NCBI RefSeq assembly: GCF_046237015.1
Contig: NZ_JBJYIN010000026.1
Coordinates: 1-37,195 of the forward strand
Direction of reading: 5' to 3'
DNA length: 37,195 nt
Source: JBJYIN01 sp046237015
Lineage (GTDB): Bacteria; Pseudomonadota; Gammaproteobacteria; Enterobacterales; Enterobacteriaceae
Shown here piece by piece: positions 14,918 through 23,108 of the stretch. A program made the position numbers and the translations under genes. How positions within the stretch are numbered: position 1 is the first letter of the stretch; each line of letters starts with the position of its first letter. Below the pieces are notes generated by a model that saw only the letters and a program-made list of their open reading frames with translations, had not been told where the DNA came from and made no database searches.

Positions 14918-15242
14918 ACTTGCCCCCTTTGGTTGCCAGTAATTCCTCCTCAAACCAAATACGCCATGTAGAGTGCAGTGCGGACAGATATGTTTCCTCT
15001 TTCTCACCTGGTCGCCAGTCATACGGCACACGCCCATCGATGACGTCATGACACACCGAGCAACCGAATACCGCATAGAAATCATCTGACTTATAGGCCA
15101 TGCCATGAGTCGAACTGGGCAGGTGGCACAAGACTGTTGTTTCGCGGTCACAGTTGCAGATACCGGGGATCTGTAACGTACACATCTGGCCACGAGCAGA
15201 ATCACGGAGAGATTTAGAACGATAAGCCGGAGATTTAAGCAT
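14910..15242 (-). CDS. DUF1364/YbcO-like putative nuclease (110 aa)
   Basis: A 110-residue protein starting MLKSPAYRSKSLRDSARGQM. The conserved pattern CTLQIPGICNCDRETTVLCH, SSTHGMAYKSDDFYAVFGCS and CHDVIDGR matches the YbcO/DUF1364 family, a zinc-binding, HNH-like protein found in the nin region of lambdoid phages. Cys and His positions (CTLQIPGICNC, LCH, CSVCHDVID) would hold the zinc and active site. The structural family is regarded as an endonuclease; substrate is unknown. It overlaps its neighbours on both sides. Confidence 0.8.
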   Translation of the reverse strand: MLKSPAYRSKSLRDSARGQMCTLQIPGICNCDRETTVLCHLPSSTHGMAYKSDDFYAVFGCSVCHDVIDGRVPYDWRPGEKEETYLSALHSTWRIWFEEELLATKGGKFA

Positions 15243-15702
15243 TACCCTTCTCCTTTATCGTCTTGATATCACCCACCCGCTTCAACACAAATTGCAGCTC
15301 CTGATTTGCTACCTGGATCTGCCCATTAATTTCACCGAGTCGATTCTGAGCGTTCCGCAGCCGTCCCTTGCAATTGGCCTCTTCGCGTTTCAGTTTTTCC
15401 AATCCTTCCCTGTGCGATTTAATTTCCATTCGCAATGAGCGTAGCTCCCATTCCACCTTGGTTTCCTGCTTAGCCAGCGCAAGCAGATGATCGAACGGCT
15501 CCAGCACGGCACCGCACAAACGGCAATTCACCGATCGCTCATGCTCAGAGACGATAACCCGCTCATGCCGGCACGTTCTTCCTTCAGGCTTCGGCGCTTC
15601 AACAAAATTCCGCATCTCCTTGATATCAGCGTTATCATCAAAGCACTTCGTAAACTGCAAAACGTTGTCGCTATCGTCTGGAAAATCCACATTATCGGTC
15701 AT
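15235..15702 (-). CDS. Zinc-finger/coiled-coil protein, unknown (155 aa)
   Basis: A 155-residue protein. After an acidic N-terminus it has a zinc-knuckle-like CRHE ... NCRLCG pattern (about residues 44-63), then PFDHLLALAKQETKVEWELR leading into a long coiled coil (about 78-150). I have seen similar proteins in nin regions of lambdoid phages, without known function. Its start is preceded by the repeated initiation motif GAGGACTGACCA just before ATG (15700-15714). It overlaps the YbcO-like gene by eight bases. Confidence 0.6.
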   Translation of the reverse strand: MTDNVDFPDDSDNVLQFTKCFDDNADIKEMRNFVEAPKPEGRTCRHERVIVSEHERSVNCRLCGAVLEPFDHLLALAKQETKVEWELRSLRMEIKSHREGLEKLKREEANCKGRLRNAQNRLGEINGQIQVANQELQFVLKRVGDIKTIKEKGNA

Positions 15703-15712
15703 TGGTCAGTCC

Positions 15713-16360
15713 TCAAAAATTCATCAGTTGGTTAACTGCGTTTTCCATTTCGGCTTCATCAGCAAAATACTGGCTTAACGTTTCATTCCAGATCACACCA
15801 AATACGCCACGATATACCTTGTCGAATTTCTCTTGCCCCATATTGACGAATGCAATGCTCCAGCGCTGTTTAAGTGTGCCGCCATCGGGGTTAGGTGCCA
15901 AATCATAGAATCCGGCTTTTACCATGACGTGATTCAGGTAAGCATCTTCTGTCTTCACCGCCTCGGCATCAAATCTTAGGCGTCGTTCACAAGCGACTTC
16001 ATCCAATGTTTCCGTCGCAATCTCTTTTGTTATGTTGTCGTAAAGAGATGGATCGCCAGCCATTTGTGCAAATTTCTTAGCAACACGGTGAGCTATCCAT
16101 GCCTCCGATTTGCTGACAAATGACCATGCCGGTTCCCAATACGAAAAACCTAGCTCGAGTAATTTCCAGAATTTACGGTGGTGTTTGATGTTGCGCCGGT
16201 CGCCGATAGGTGTGAGCGAGATCGGAGTGCCGATTGGCACCCCTTTCATTACGTCACGATCGTGATCGGTACAATATTTGATTCCGCCGCCAGGCAGCAG
16301 AACGCCCAGCGCTTCGGTTTTGTGCTTCTTAGGTGATTTGGTGCGGGGAGCTGTTGTCAT
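15713..16360 (-). CDS. DUF1367 family phage protein (215 aa)
   Basis: A 215-residue protein of the DUF1367 family common between replication and Q genes in lambdoid prophages. Diagnostic parts are DRRNIKHHRKFWKLLELGFS, YWEPAW and ETLSQYFADEAEMENAVNQL. The N-terminus is basic (TTAPRTKSPKKHKTEALGV). The position is that of NinB-like recombination genes, and the family is sometimes linked to NinB, but the biochemical role is not known to me. Start overlaps the stop of the C5 methyltransferase (ATGA). Confidence 0.75.
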   Translation of the reverse strand: MTTAPRTKSPKKHKTEALGVLLPGGGIKYCTDHDRDVMKGVPIGTPISLTPIGDRRNIKHHRKFWKLLELGFSYWEPAWSFVSKSEAWIAHRVAKKFAQMAGDPSLYDNITKEIATETLDEVACERRLRFDAEAVKTEDAYLNHVMVKAGFYDLAPNPDGGTLKQRWSIAFVNMGQEKFDKVYRGVFGVIWNETLSQYFADEAEMENAVNQLMNF

Positions 16361-18273
16361 GCCGCCACTCCTTCACGCTCGGCGCACATTTCCGGCAAAT
16401 TGGCGCGAACAAGAGCTTCGGCAAACTGCGGTGGCACCGCATTACCACACCGTGCAACCTGAGCGGTTTTCGTGTGCCGAACACCTCGGTAGTCCATATC
16501 AATGACATACCAATCAGGGAACCCTTGCGCAGCATACAATTCTGGGGCCTGAAGCATGCGCAAAGTGATATCTACCAACACCCACCAAGCACCGTGATAC
16601 GCCATGAGAACCATTTCGGCGGATTCAGCGAAATGCTCAGGGAGATAAGAATGAAGCAGATCCGCACAGCGGCGTGCCTTCTCACGCAGTTCATGAGAAA
16701 GGGAATCAGCAGGGACTTTTATAACCTCAACAACTCCCGCGCGATCTTTTGCTGTAATGGTGTGCAACGGCTCATCGGCACGCTGCCACTGACCGCCAGA
16801 GCTGTAATATTTGATCAGATAGGCGGTTACCAGTCGCTGATTACTACCGGAGGCGGTGAGTGTAGATATTGGTGTGTCTGCTGCATGACCGTCACCGTCG
16901 TAGAAACCGCCGTTAGCCTGCTCAAATAGTGCCGTTGTCAGAGCGCTCGGCGCAGCACTAGCCGTAACAGTGTTCAGTGGCGTTTCCAGCGAGCGAATAC
17001 CATCACTCCAGCGCCTCGCTCCCGTGCCGCACGATTCGCCATGTCCCATATCAACCAAGCTGGCGGTAATCAGCGCATGGTGTGCACCGCTTGCTGTTAC
17101 TGTTGATAATGGTCGTTCTATGCTATGCCCAAAAAGCTGGTGCTCATTCGTTCCTCGCAGCGGGATCATCGTCGGTGCCACGACAGAAAAATGTCCCCCT
17201 TTAACCTGAGCGCAAAGCGTCCGCATAGGTTCATCAATAGACATCGTGCGTTGATTGCTCGCATTCGCGTGCTCGTTGATGAATGGTGTTAATGCTGGTG
17301 TTACCACTGCACGGTGATTTTCAGCGGTGATAGTGCCGAAAGGCTGATTGATGGCGACTGGCTTACCAGAATATTTAGGACCACCAGCCCCAACAATGAA
17401 CGGCTCCGCATTGGTGAGTACGTGACGCCACAATCCCTTAGCCACGCGACGTAATGTATTTGTGGCTAACGGTTTTTTTCGTTCAAAGATCGAAGTGGAC
17501 GCAATCGACCAGTCAATGCAATCAGCCGCTGTTCGCCATGGTTGCAGTTGCCCCGCTTGAACTTCCAGAGATTTCGGATCACCGTGGGTAGGTTTGGGCC
17601 AAACGATAGGTTGGCCATCGCAGCGCATCACCATGAAAAAACGCTTGCGGCGCTGCGGCGTGCCGTAATTGTCAGCCCGTAATTCGCGGTGTTCTACGTT
17701 ATACCCCAAACCACGCACCAACCGTTGCGCAGGTTCACTATCAAGGGTGATACCAAGGAATTCACAGCATTCCGCTAACGCTGGGTGATCAGCGGTTACG
17801 CCATCAGACAGCATGCCGACGAATGCCGCGAACGTTTCCCCTGATCGCGCAGGGTCTGGCTGACGTGTGCCGTCAGCATCAATCAGTAGCGGTCCCCATG
17901 TTTTAAATTCGACCACATTTTCTAACAGAATTACGCGCGGACGAGTCGCCAGCGCCCATCTCACAACGATCCATGCTAGGCCACGAATCTCTTTTTTCAC
18001 TGGTGCGCTACCACGCGCCTTAGAGAAATGCGTGCAATCAGGGCTAAACCACGCAAGCCCCACAGGACGGCCAGCGGTCGCCGCCACTGGGTCAATATCA
18101 AAAACACTCTCACAATAGTGCAACGTATCCGGGTGGTTGGTAGTGTGCATAGCGATCGCATTCGGATCGTGGTTAATCGCAATATCGACACTGCGACCAA
18201 TCGCCATTTCGATTCCAGTAGACGCACCGCCGCCGCCAGCAAAATTATCAACAATGATTTCCCTGTTTTTCAT
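16357..18273 (-). CDS. DNA (cytosine-5) methyltransferase (638 aa)
   Basis: A 638-residue C5 methyltransferase. Motif I is NFAGGGGASTG (10-20); the catalytic loop is SPDCTHFS (77-84, Cys80) in place of the usual PCQ; motif VI is ENV (118-120); motif VIII is QRRKRFF (207-213); the C-terminal motif X is GNAVPPQFAEAL (610-621). The target region between VIII and X is unusually long and contains six copies of a P-x-x-T-h-x-A unit at 311, 349, 388, 432, 468 and 502. The enzyme transfers methyl from AdoMet to cytosine, protecting phage DNA from restriction or hiding it from host defence. It overlaps the N6-adenine methyltransferase upstream (ATGA) and DUF1367 downstream. Confidence 0.88.
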   Translation of the reverse strand: MKNREIIVDNFAGGGGASTGIEMAIGRSVDIAINHDPNAIAMHTTNHPDTLHYCESVFDIDPVAATAGRPVGLAWFSPDCTHFSKARGSAPVKKEIRGLAWIVVRWALATRPRVILLENVVEFKTWGPLLIDADGTRQPDPARSGETFAAFVGMLSDGVTADHPALAECCEFLGITLDSEPAQRLVRGLGYNVEHRELRADNYGTPQRRKRFFMVMRCDGQPIVWPKPTHGDPKSLEVQAGQLQPWRTAADCIDWSIASTSIFERKKPLATNTLRRVAKGLWRHVLTNAEPFIVGAGGPKYSGKPVAINQPFGTITAENHRAVVTPALTPFINEHANASNQRTMSIDEPMRTLCAQVKGGHFSVVAPTMIPLRGTNEHQLFGHSIERPLSTVTASGAHHALITASLVDMGHGESCGTGARRWSDGIRSLETPLNTVTASAAPSALTTALFEQANGGFYDGDGHAADTPISTLTASGSNQRLVTAYLIKYYSSGGQWQRADEPLHTITAKDRAGVVEVIKVPADSLSHELREKARRCADLLHSYLPEHFAESAEMVLMAYHGAWWVLVDITLRMLQAPELYAAQGFPDWYVIDMDYRGVRHTKTAQVARCGNAVPPQFAEALVRANLPEMCAEREGVAA

Positions 18274-19136
18274 GCTGCGGCTCCCATAGATGCGGTTAGC
18301 GCTTCTGCGATAGTTATGATTGCGGTGTCAGAGACGCCTTCAAGTTTCAAGCGATTGACGTGGCTACGAAGTTTGTTTTGCAAGCTGGCTGGCAAATCGT
18401 TCGCGGTTGGAACCTGAGCGAAAAGGAAATTAACTTCTGCTGGCCAGACAGTATTCTCGGTATCTGGAATAATGACTGGCTGTTGGGGTGCTAACCGCTC
18501 AGCTTCACGCCGGATCTGCGCTAAAAATGCTTCGCCCGTAGCCAGCAGTTTTTCCCGCTGAATGTAGCTGATCGCCGGACCTCGCCATTCCTTATCAAAC
18601 ACAGCGATTGCCGCACCAAACCCTGCACTGCTGGGGATCTGCTTATCGTCTTTCGGCTTGAACCAGGTGGGAACGTCGAAACCGATACGCCCACGAATGA
18701 ATGCGACGTGATCGGCCCGCTCCGGCCACCACACTTCTGACGTGGCTGACTTTATAAGAAAGACATAGCGCCCACCTTGCTCCCGCATTTGAGCCGTGTG
18801 AGCCATGATGTGACGCATACCGGTGATGTATTCGCCCTCATGCATTTTCGCTGTGCTGTACGGAGGATTTGCGAATGCGGCACCGTTCAACCCGGCTAAT
18901 CGCTCTGCCCAATCCTGCGCCAGCGCGTTATCCTCTGCTGTGTAAAACGCCGGACATTTGCTGTTTTCGCCATCACTAAACAAATCCAATACCAGTGGAC
19001 CGAACATCGCATTGATGCCCCAAAAAATCGGATCAGGCGTACGCCATTGGTCGCCGACATCTCTCAGAAGATGTGCAGGTTCTGATTTCTGGCGCTGCAA
19101 GGAAGAGACATATTCGGTTTCGGAGAAATCGCTCAT
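18270..19136 (-). CDS. Phage N6-adenine DNA methyltransferase, Dam_2 family (288 aa)
   Basis: A 288-residue methyltransferase of the phage N-6-adenine group. GDQWRTPDPIFWGINAMFGP (N-terminal), DLFSDGENSKCPAFYTAEDN and the catalytic NPPYS motif (FANPPYST) are the family marks. The start at 19136 is chosen over the longer frame because it overlaps the upstream stop as ATGA; the extra N-terminus back to 19184 reads like non-coding sequence. It would methylate adenine in the phage genome. It is the middle gene of three methyltransferases in this operon. Confidence 0.82.
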   Translation of the reverse strand: MSDFSETEYVSSLQRQKSEPAHLLRDVGDQWRTPDPIFWGINAMFGPLVLDLFSDGENSKCPAFYTAEDNALAQDWAERLAGLNGAAFANPPYSTAKMHEGEYITGMRHIMAHTAQMREQGGRYVFLIKSATSEVWWPERADHVAFIRGRIGFDVPTWFKPKDDKQIPSSAGFGAAIAVFDKEWRGPAISYIQREKLLATGEAFLAQIRREAERLAPQQPVIIPDTENTVWPAEVNFLFAQVPTANDLPASLQNKLRSHVNRLKLEGVSDTAIITIAEALTASMGAAA

Positions 19137-19393
19137 TCGGATGCCTCCGCTTGTCGTGGTGCGAACAGCAAGACAGCAGTCCACATGTCTGATGGATCGT
19201 GGTAATAGCTGATTGTCTCGAATTTGTAGCGTGTTACGTCGCCTTTATTCGATAGCGAGATGAAATCACCTTGATTGATGCCCGTCCCCCAACCAGTGGC
19301 ATTTAAGCGCATACCTTCTGGATCCATGAGTTTAAAGCTAAGGTCATGCCCCCAGTATCGATTTTCCCGCGTGTAATCGTGAGTATTGCTCAT
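19133..19393 (-). CDS. Small phage protein, unknown (86 aa)
   Basis: An 86-residue protein starting MSNTHDYTRENRYWGHDLSF, with beta-strand-rich content (GMRLNATGWGTGINQGDFIS, KFETISYYHDPSDMWTAVLL). ATG at 19393 overlaps the preceding stop as ATGA and is a better start than 19438, which would begin inside the upstream gene. The form resembles small SH3-like beta-barrel phage proteins, but no family is recognised. It is squeezed between two methyltransferases and co-translated with them. Confidence 0.6.
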   Translation of the reverse strand: MSNTHDYTRENRYWGHDLSFKLMDPEGMRLNATGWGTGINQGDFISLSNKGDVTRYKFETISYYHDPSDMWTAVLLFAPRQAEASE

Positions 19394-20211
19394 GCCGCAC
19401 ACTCCTTCGCACCACATGCTGGACTGAGCCACAGGCATTCCATTCGTAATGTGGTACCGCGACCACCGCTAATACGTGCTGCTTTTGTCTGTTTCTCCCA
19501 ACCTTTTAAATAATCGTTATAGAGTTCGCTATCGTAACCGCTAATCATCACCATGCCCTGAAGTGTGAGGACAACAGAAAGTAGTTGCTCATGCCCTTCA
19601 ATATTCATTTCATGGCGATAGGTGCCACCACGCCACGATCTGACTTCTGGCAGATATGGCGGATCGATGTAATGCAGTGTGGTCGGTGCGTCATGGGCAC
19701 GCATAATTTCTAGCGCGTCCTTATTTTCTATAATCACTCCCTGCAGGCGCTGGCAAAGAGCGGTTAAATTGTCAGGATAGCGAGCCCATAAATCAGCGGC
19801 AGTAGCATATTTCCGTTTGGTATCCCCCCGGAATCCTGTTCTCGCCGCCGCTCCACCGCTACCAAATCCCATCGTAGCCCTGATCACCATTCGGCGAGCA
19901 CGTTCTACTGGTTCGTCGCAATACTCATAAGCTTTAGTGAACTCCTCACGGGAATACGGCGTCAGCAGACAAGCCTCTCGCAGTTGGTGGTTAAGATCTG
20001 GATCGCGTAATACCTGGAAGAAATTCACAACATCGCTATCAAGATCGTTATATACCTCAGCATAACTACGCGGTTTTTGCAGAAGCACGCCAGCGGCTCC
20101 ACCGAATGGCTCGACATAGCATTTATGCTCAGGCATCAAGTCAATAATCCACGGAGCTAGGCGATATTTAGCCCCGTGGTAACGGATAGCTGGATGTTTG
20201 ATCGCAGTCAT
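19390..20211 (-). CDS. D12-class adenine DNA methyltransferase (273 aa)
   Basis: A 273-residue Dam-like (D12 class) N6-adenine methyltransferase. The AdoMet-binding region is RYHGAKYRLAPWI ... YVEPFGGAAGVLLQKP, the second conserved segment is YAEVYNDLDSDVVNFFQVLR, and the catalytic motif is DPPY (HYIDPPYLPEVR). Length matches the class (Dam of E. coli is 278 aa). It modifies adenine, typically in GATC-like targets, although the target here cannot be read from sequence. Start overlaps the rdgC stop (ATGA). Confidence 0.87.
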   Translation of the reverse strand: MTAIKHPAIRYHGAKYRLAPWIIDLMPEHKCYVEPFGGAAGVLLQKPRSYAEVYNDLDSDVVNFFQVLRDPDLNHQLREACLLTPYSREEFTKAYEYCDEPVERARRMVIRATMGFGSGGAAARTGFRGDTKRKYATAADLWARYPDNLTALCQRLQGVIIENKDALEIMRAHDAPTTLHYIDPPYLPEVRSWRGGTYRHEMNIEGHEQLLSVVLTLQGMVMISGYDSELYNDYLKGWEKQTKAARISGGRGTTLRMECLWLSPACGAKECAA

Positions 20212-21356
20212 TCCGCCACCTCCCCAGCCAACACTTTGCGAATGCCGTTGTGCGCAGGCGCAGAAATCACACCTTCACTCTCAAGTGTTTCAATCAGCCG
20301 AGCGGCGCGGTTATACCCGATGCGGAAATGGCGCTGTAACTGAGAAATTGACGCTTCTGATTTTCCGGTAATGAATTTAATGAATTTAACGGCATCGTCA
20401 TAGAGCGGATCTTTATCAAACTCGGCAGCAATGGCGGCAACCGAGTCACTACGTTTAGATTCTCCGCCCAATGCGGCAACCAGGTCACGGATCAGTTCTG
20501 ACAGTTCACTCGTCAGCAATACGAAATCAGCGTCAAATCGTGCGACTTCATCTTCGCGATCGATATCGTCATTTTGTTCCAACAAAACATCAGAGAACTT
20601 CAGCTTTTTAAGGCTACCGTCATCGCTCAACACAAAGCTGATGCGCTCGCGCCATTCCAGTGCCAGTTTCGTTACCAGCTTACCTGCCGCCAGATGCCCG
20701 GCAATTTCGTCGGTAACCAGATCCTGATGCTTACTACGCAGAATACCACCCTCTTCCAGCACGGCTTTCAGTTCAGCCTCATCCTGTAACGCGAAACCTG
20801 CTGGTGCTTTCCCGTTACGGACCCACTCGGTCAGCGTCAACTCGATCGGCGTTTCCAGCGTTAGCGGTACAACCGGAAGCGATCCCAGCGTTTTACGCAG
20901 CAACGCCAGCGCGTCTTCGGCTTTTTTGCCACTGGCCGCATCAACGATGATTAGCCCAGCCCCTGCGTTAATCCAAATCTTGGTGGTATGGTACTTACTG
21001 AATGCACGAGGCAAGAGCGTTTGGATAACCTCGTCTTTCAGCGCATCTTTCTCAGTCTTTTTAAGACGGCGCCGTTGCTCCATTTCCAACTTATCGATTT
21101 TGGCCGTCAACTCACGGGCTATCACTGGCGCGGGTAGAATTTTCTCTTCACGCTGCAACGTGAGGAGAATTTGGCCGTTAGACTGGTGCGAAAGTACATC
21201 CAGCAATGGATCAATCGGCGATACCCAGCCCGTTTTCGCTCTGTCCTGGCTACCGCATGGGGTGAATGAAAATGCCGTTAGCTTCTGTTCCAAATCAGCC
21301 CAATCAAGTGCGCGAGATACCCGGTAAATCAGTGCATTTTTAAACGTAATACTCAT
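20208..21356 (-). CDS. rdgC: RdgC-like protein with C-terminal FtsK-gamma domain (382 aa)
   Basis: Residues 1 to about 300 match RdgC, a ring-shaped DNA-binding protein that limits RecA filaments: MSITFKNALIYRVSRALDWA, FTPCGSQDRAKTGWVSPID, ILLTLQREEKILPAPVIARE, and EWRERISFVLSDDGSLKKLK. Residues 316-382 are different: DPLYDDAVKFIKFITGKSEA, SISQLQRHFRIGYNRAARLI and ESEGVISAPAHNG form the winged-helix gamma domain of FtsK that reads KOPS sequences. E. coli RdgC is about 303 aa and lacks this tail. The gene sits after the replication genes. The start motif AAGGACTGACCA before ATG (21354-21368) decides the start and overlaps the upstream stop. Confidence 0.85.
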   Translation of the reverse strand: MSITFKNALIYRVSRALDWADLEQKLTAFSFTPCGSQDRAKTGWVSPIDPLLDVLSHQSNGQILLTLQREEKILPAPVIARELTAKIDKLEMEQRRRLKKTEKDALKDEVIQTLLPRAFSKYHTTKIWINAGAGLIIVDAASGKKAEDALALLRKTLGSLPVVPLTLETPIELTLTEWVRNGKAPAGFALQDEAELKAVLEEGGILRSKHQDLVTDEIAGHLAAGKLVTKLALEWRERISFVLSDDGSLKKLKFSDVLLEQNDDIDREDEVARFDADFVLLTSELSELIRDLVAALGGESKRSDSVAAIAAEFDKDPLYDDAVKFIKFITGKSEASISQLQRHFRIGYNRAARLIETLESEGVISAPAHNGIRKVLAGEVAE

Positions 21357-22171
21357 TGGTCAGTCCTTGTTGCTTGGTTTTCATCGGTTGTGCTGTGGTC
21401 AGCAGCACGGCGTAATTCGTTTTGATACCGTGTTTCTATTGCCTCGTTAAGCTGTGCTTGCCGAGCCTCCCATTCATGTCGTTTCTGTGCCTCCTGTTGT
21501 GTTTTTCGATCCAGTAATACCCCGGAAAATGTCTGAATCTTTGTCAGCATTGCGTCCCGTTTTCCTCTGTCCACCTTTGGCGGCGGCAAGCTGGCGGGTG
21601 GGGATAAATATCGCGTGGCATCCGGTGCGGGTAGTAACCCTGCGTTAACCGCGTGCTCTACAGCGCCTTTCACCTTATCTTTGTCCCAACCTTCCGAAAC
21701 CGTCCATTGGGGTAATACGCCAGAAGACTGAGCAGTTGCGACTAATCGGTCATAGGCAGCGATAAACGCCATCCGTGCGCCAACGCGGTCGCCGTCTTTA
21801 AAGATGGGCTCGGCGATAGCCCACGCTTGCTTGATCTCTTCCGTCCAGATCAGCGTATTAGTCTCATCCTGCGCTGGCAGTGCCATTGCCCATGCTTCGT
21901 TTGCACTGAGCCATGACGGACGGCCTGTTATCCCCTGAATATTACGAATAATATCGGCTGGCTTTGGGGCAAATCTGCCCTGCTCCGGATCGGTAATCCA
22001 CAGGCTTAAGGCTTTGCGGATCAGCGAAATATCAAACGAGCCAATCGCGTTCCAGTACAAGCGGATCACAGGTTTGGAAGAGTCTTTGCCATACACCGAA
22101 AGTGTCGCCTGCATGAGTTCGGCAAACTCCCGTTTTACGGACAGCTCCGTAGTCTTGTCAGTAGGCACCAT
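21353..22171 (-). CDS. Replication protein downstream of O, P-like position (272 aa)
   Basis: A 272-residue mostly helical protein. Recognisable phage segments are VIRLYWNAIGSFDISLIRKA, LSLWITDPEQGRFAPKPADI and WTEEIKQAWAIAEPIFKDGD, seen in proteins encoded directly after O-type initiators. It has no Walker motif, so it is not a DnaC-type ATPase; a helicase-loader or replisome-recruiting role like lambda P is inferred from position. Start ATG at 22171 (GGGGAG upstream) overlaps the O stop by 14 bases, whereas the longer frame to 22249 would run inside O. Its stop overlaps the rdgC start as ATGA. Confidence 0.65.
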   Translation of the reverse strand: MVPTDKTTELSVKREFAELMQATLSVYGKDSSKPVIRLYWNAIGSFDISLIRKALSLWITDPEQGRFAPKPADIIRNIQGITGRPSWLSANEAWAMALPAQDETNTLIWTEEIKQAWAIAEPIFKDGDRVGARMAFIAAYDRLVATAQSSGVLPQWTVSEGWDKDKVKGAVEHAVNAGLLPAPDATRYLSPPASLPPPKVDRGKRDAMLTKIQTFSGVLLDRKTQQEAQKRHEWEARQAQLNEAIETRYQNELRRAADHSTTDENQATRTDQ

Positions 22172-23108
22172 CAGAACTCCCCTTGCTGTCCATTGCCCGA
22201 GCCTCTTCCTCAAGCCACTCTTCGAATATCTGCGCGTTACGGGCTTCAAGCGCTTCCTGCTTGTTCAAGGCCACGGTGCCACGAACAGGTTGAGTACGAT
22301 TCGCCAACCATTCGAATTTCAGCCCCTGCCATCCAGCCGCCATCGCTTCGCCCAGTGCTTGATCAACCGTCCAACCAGCATTGGCTGCTTTCGTCAGCTC
22401 TTGGCCGAGAATATTCACCACGGTTTGTGTAATCGGGGCGCGTTTGGCTTTACGGTGTTTCACGTAATCGCCCCAGACCTGATCGCTGGGTAGTGTCGGG
22501 AACGCTGAAAAATCGAATTCAGCCAACAGTGATTTCAGCGCGATTTTTCGCGCAGGCGGATCTTGCTGTTCATGTTTTGAATTTACTTGTGGATCATGTT
22601 TTGAATTTACTTGTGGATCATGTTTTGAATTTACTTGTGGATCGCCTCCAGATTCTGGAGGGTGAAAACTCCCTTTTGCGCCAGATTCTGGAGGGTGAAA
22701 ACCATTTGAACCTCCAGATTTCAGAGGGTCAGATTCTGAACCGTCAGATTCTGGAGGGTGAGAATTTGATACCCGTTTAGCCAATCTAGCCGCTTTAACT
22801 TTGGCTATTTCCTGTAAGGCAATCTCTTCCAATAGTTCAGCATTCAGATAATACAAATTGGAGGAATTTCGGTTACCTTTACGACGACCTTCACGGTACA
22901 ACCAACCAGCTTCTTCCAGTTCCGCCATTGCGCCACGGATGGTACTTTCCCCTGCGCCCAACTGTCGGGCTATCGTTTCCACGCTGGGGTAGCTGATACC
23001 ATCATCATTCGAGTAATCAGCCAAACGCGCCATAATCAAAAGTTTTGTGCCTTTGATTCCTGATGCGGCACACGCTTCCCATACGTGGCCGAGTAACTTA
23101 CTGCTCAT
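22158..23108 (-). CDS. O-like replication initiator with internal iterons (316 aa)
   Basis: A 316-residue initiator. Residues about 1-90 form a winged helix-turn-helix (LLIMARLADYSNDDGISYPS, VETIARQLGAGESTIRGAMA, ELEEAGWLYREGRRKGNRNS). The middle, about 115-190, is a low-complexity repeat region: HPPESG occurs four times and DPQVNSKH three times. The C-terminal domain (about 195-316) has SDQVWGDYVKHRKAKRAPIT and a helical tail. In lambda O the origin iterons lie inside the gene between the two domains, and this gene shows the same plan. ATG at 23108 follows GGAGGTCAA and overlaps the upstream stop as ATGA. Confidence 0.82.
   Translation of the reverse strand: MSSKLLGHVWEACAASGIKGTKLLIMARLADYSNDDGISYPSVETIARQLGAGESTIRGAMAELEEAGWLYREGRRKGNRNSSNLYYLNAELLEEIALQEIAKVKAARLAKRVSNSHPPESDGSESDPLKSGGSNGFHPPESGAKGSFHPPESGGDPQVNSKHDPQVNSKHDPQVNSKHEQQDPPARKIALKSLLAEFDFSAFPTLPSDQVWGDYVKHRKAKRAPITQTVVNILGQELTKAANAGWTVDQALGEAMAAGWQGLKFEWLANRTQPVRGTVALNKQEALEARNAQIFEEWLEEEARAMDSKGSSDGAY
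22571..22642. repeat. Three exact 24-bp iterons inside O, candidate replication origin
   Basis: The same 24 bases occur three times head to tail at 22571-22594, 22595-22618 and 22619-22642, in frame as DPQVNSKH. Next to them, 22645-22661 is a perfect 17-base palindrome whose arms are CCTCCAGA and TCTGGAGG, and AGATTCTG-type relatives recur at 22681, 22711, 22730 and 22745. Iterons in the middle of an O gene form the origin in lambdoid phages, so this array is the best origin candidate in the window. Confidence 0.65.

Noticed and set aside
14918..15205. N-terminal extension of the VRR-NUC protein (242 aa in total)
   Set aside because: This part overlaps the YbcO-like gene in another frame and reads as a shadow; a start near 14917 is preferred.
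16333..16929. 198-codon open frame on the plus strand
   Set aside because: It lies wholly opposite the C5 methyltransferase and has no ribosome site or recognisable content; a shadow of the real gene.
22571..22642. CRISPR-like array
   Set aside because: The three 24-base repeats are directly adjacent without spacers and lie in frame inside O.
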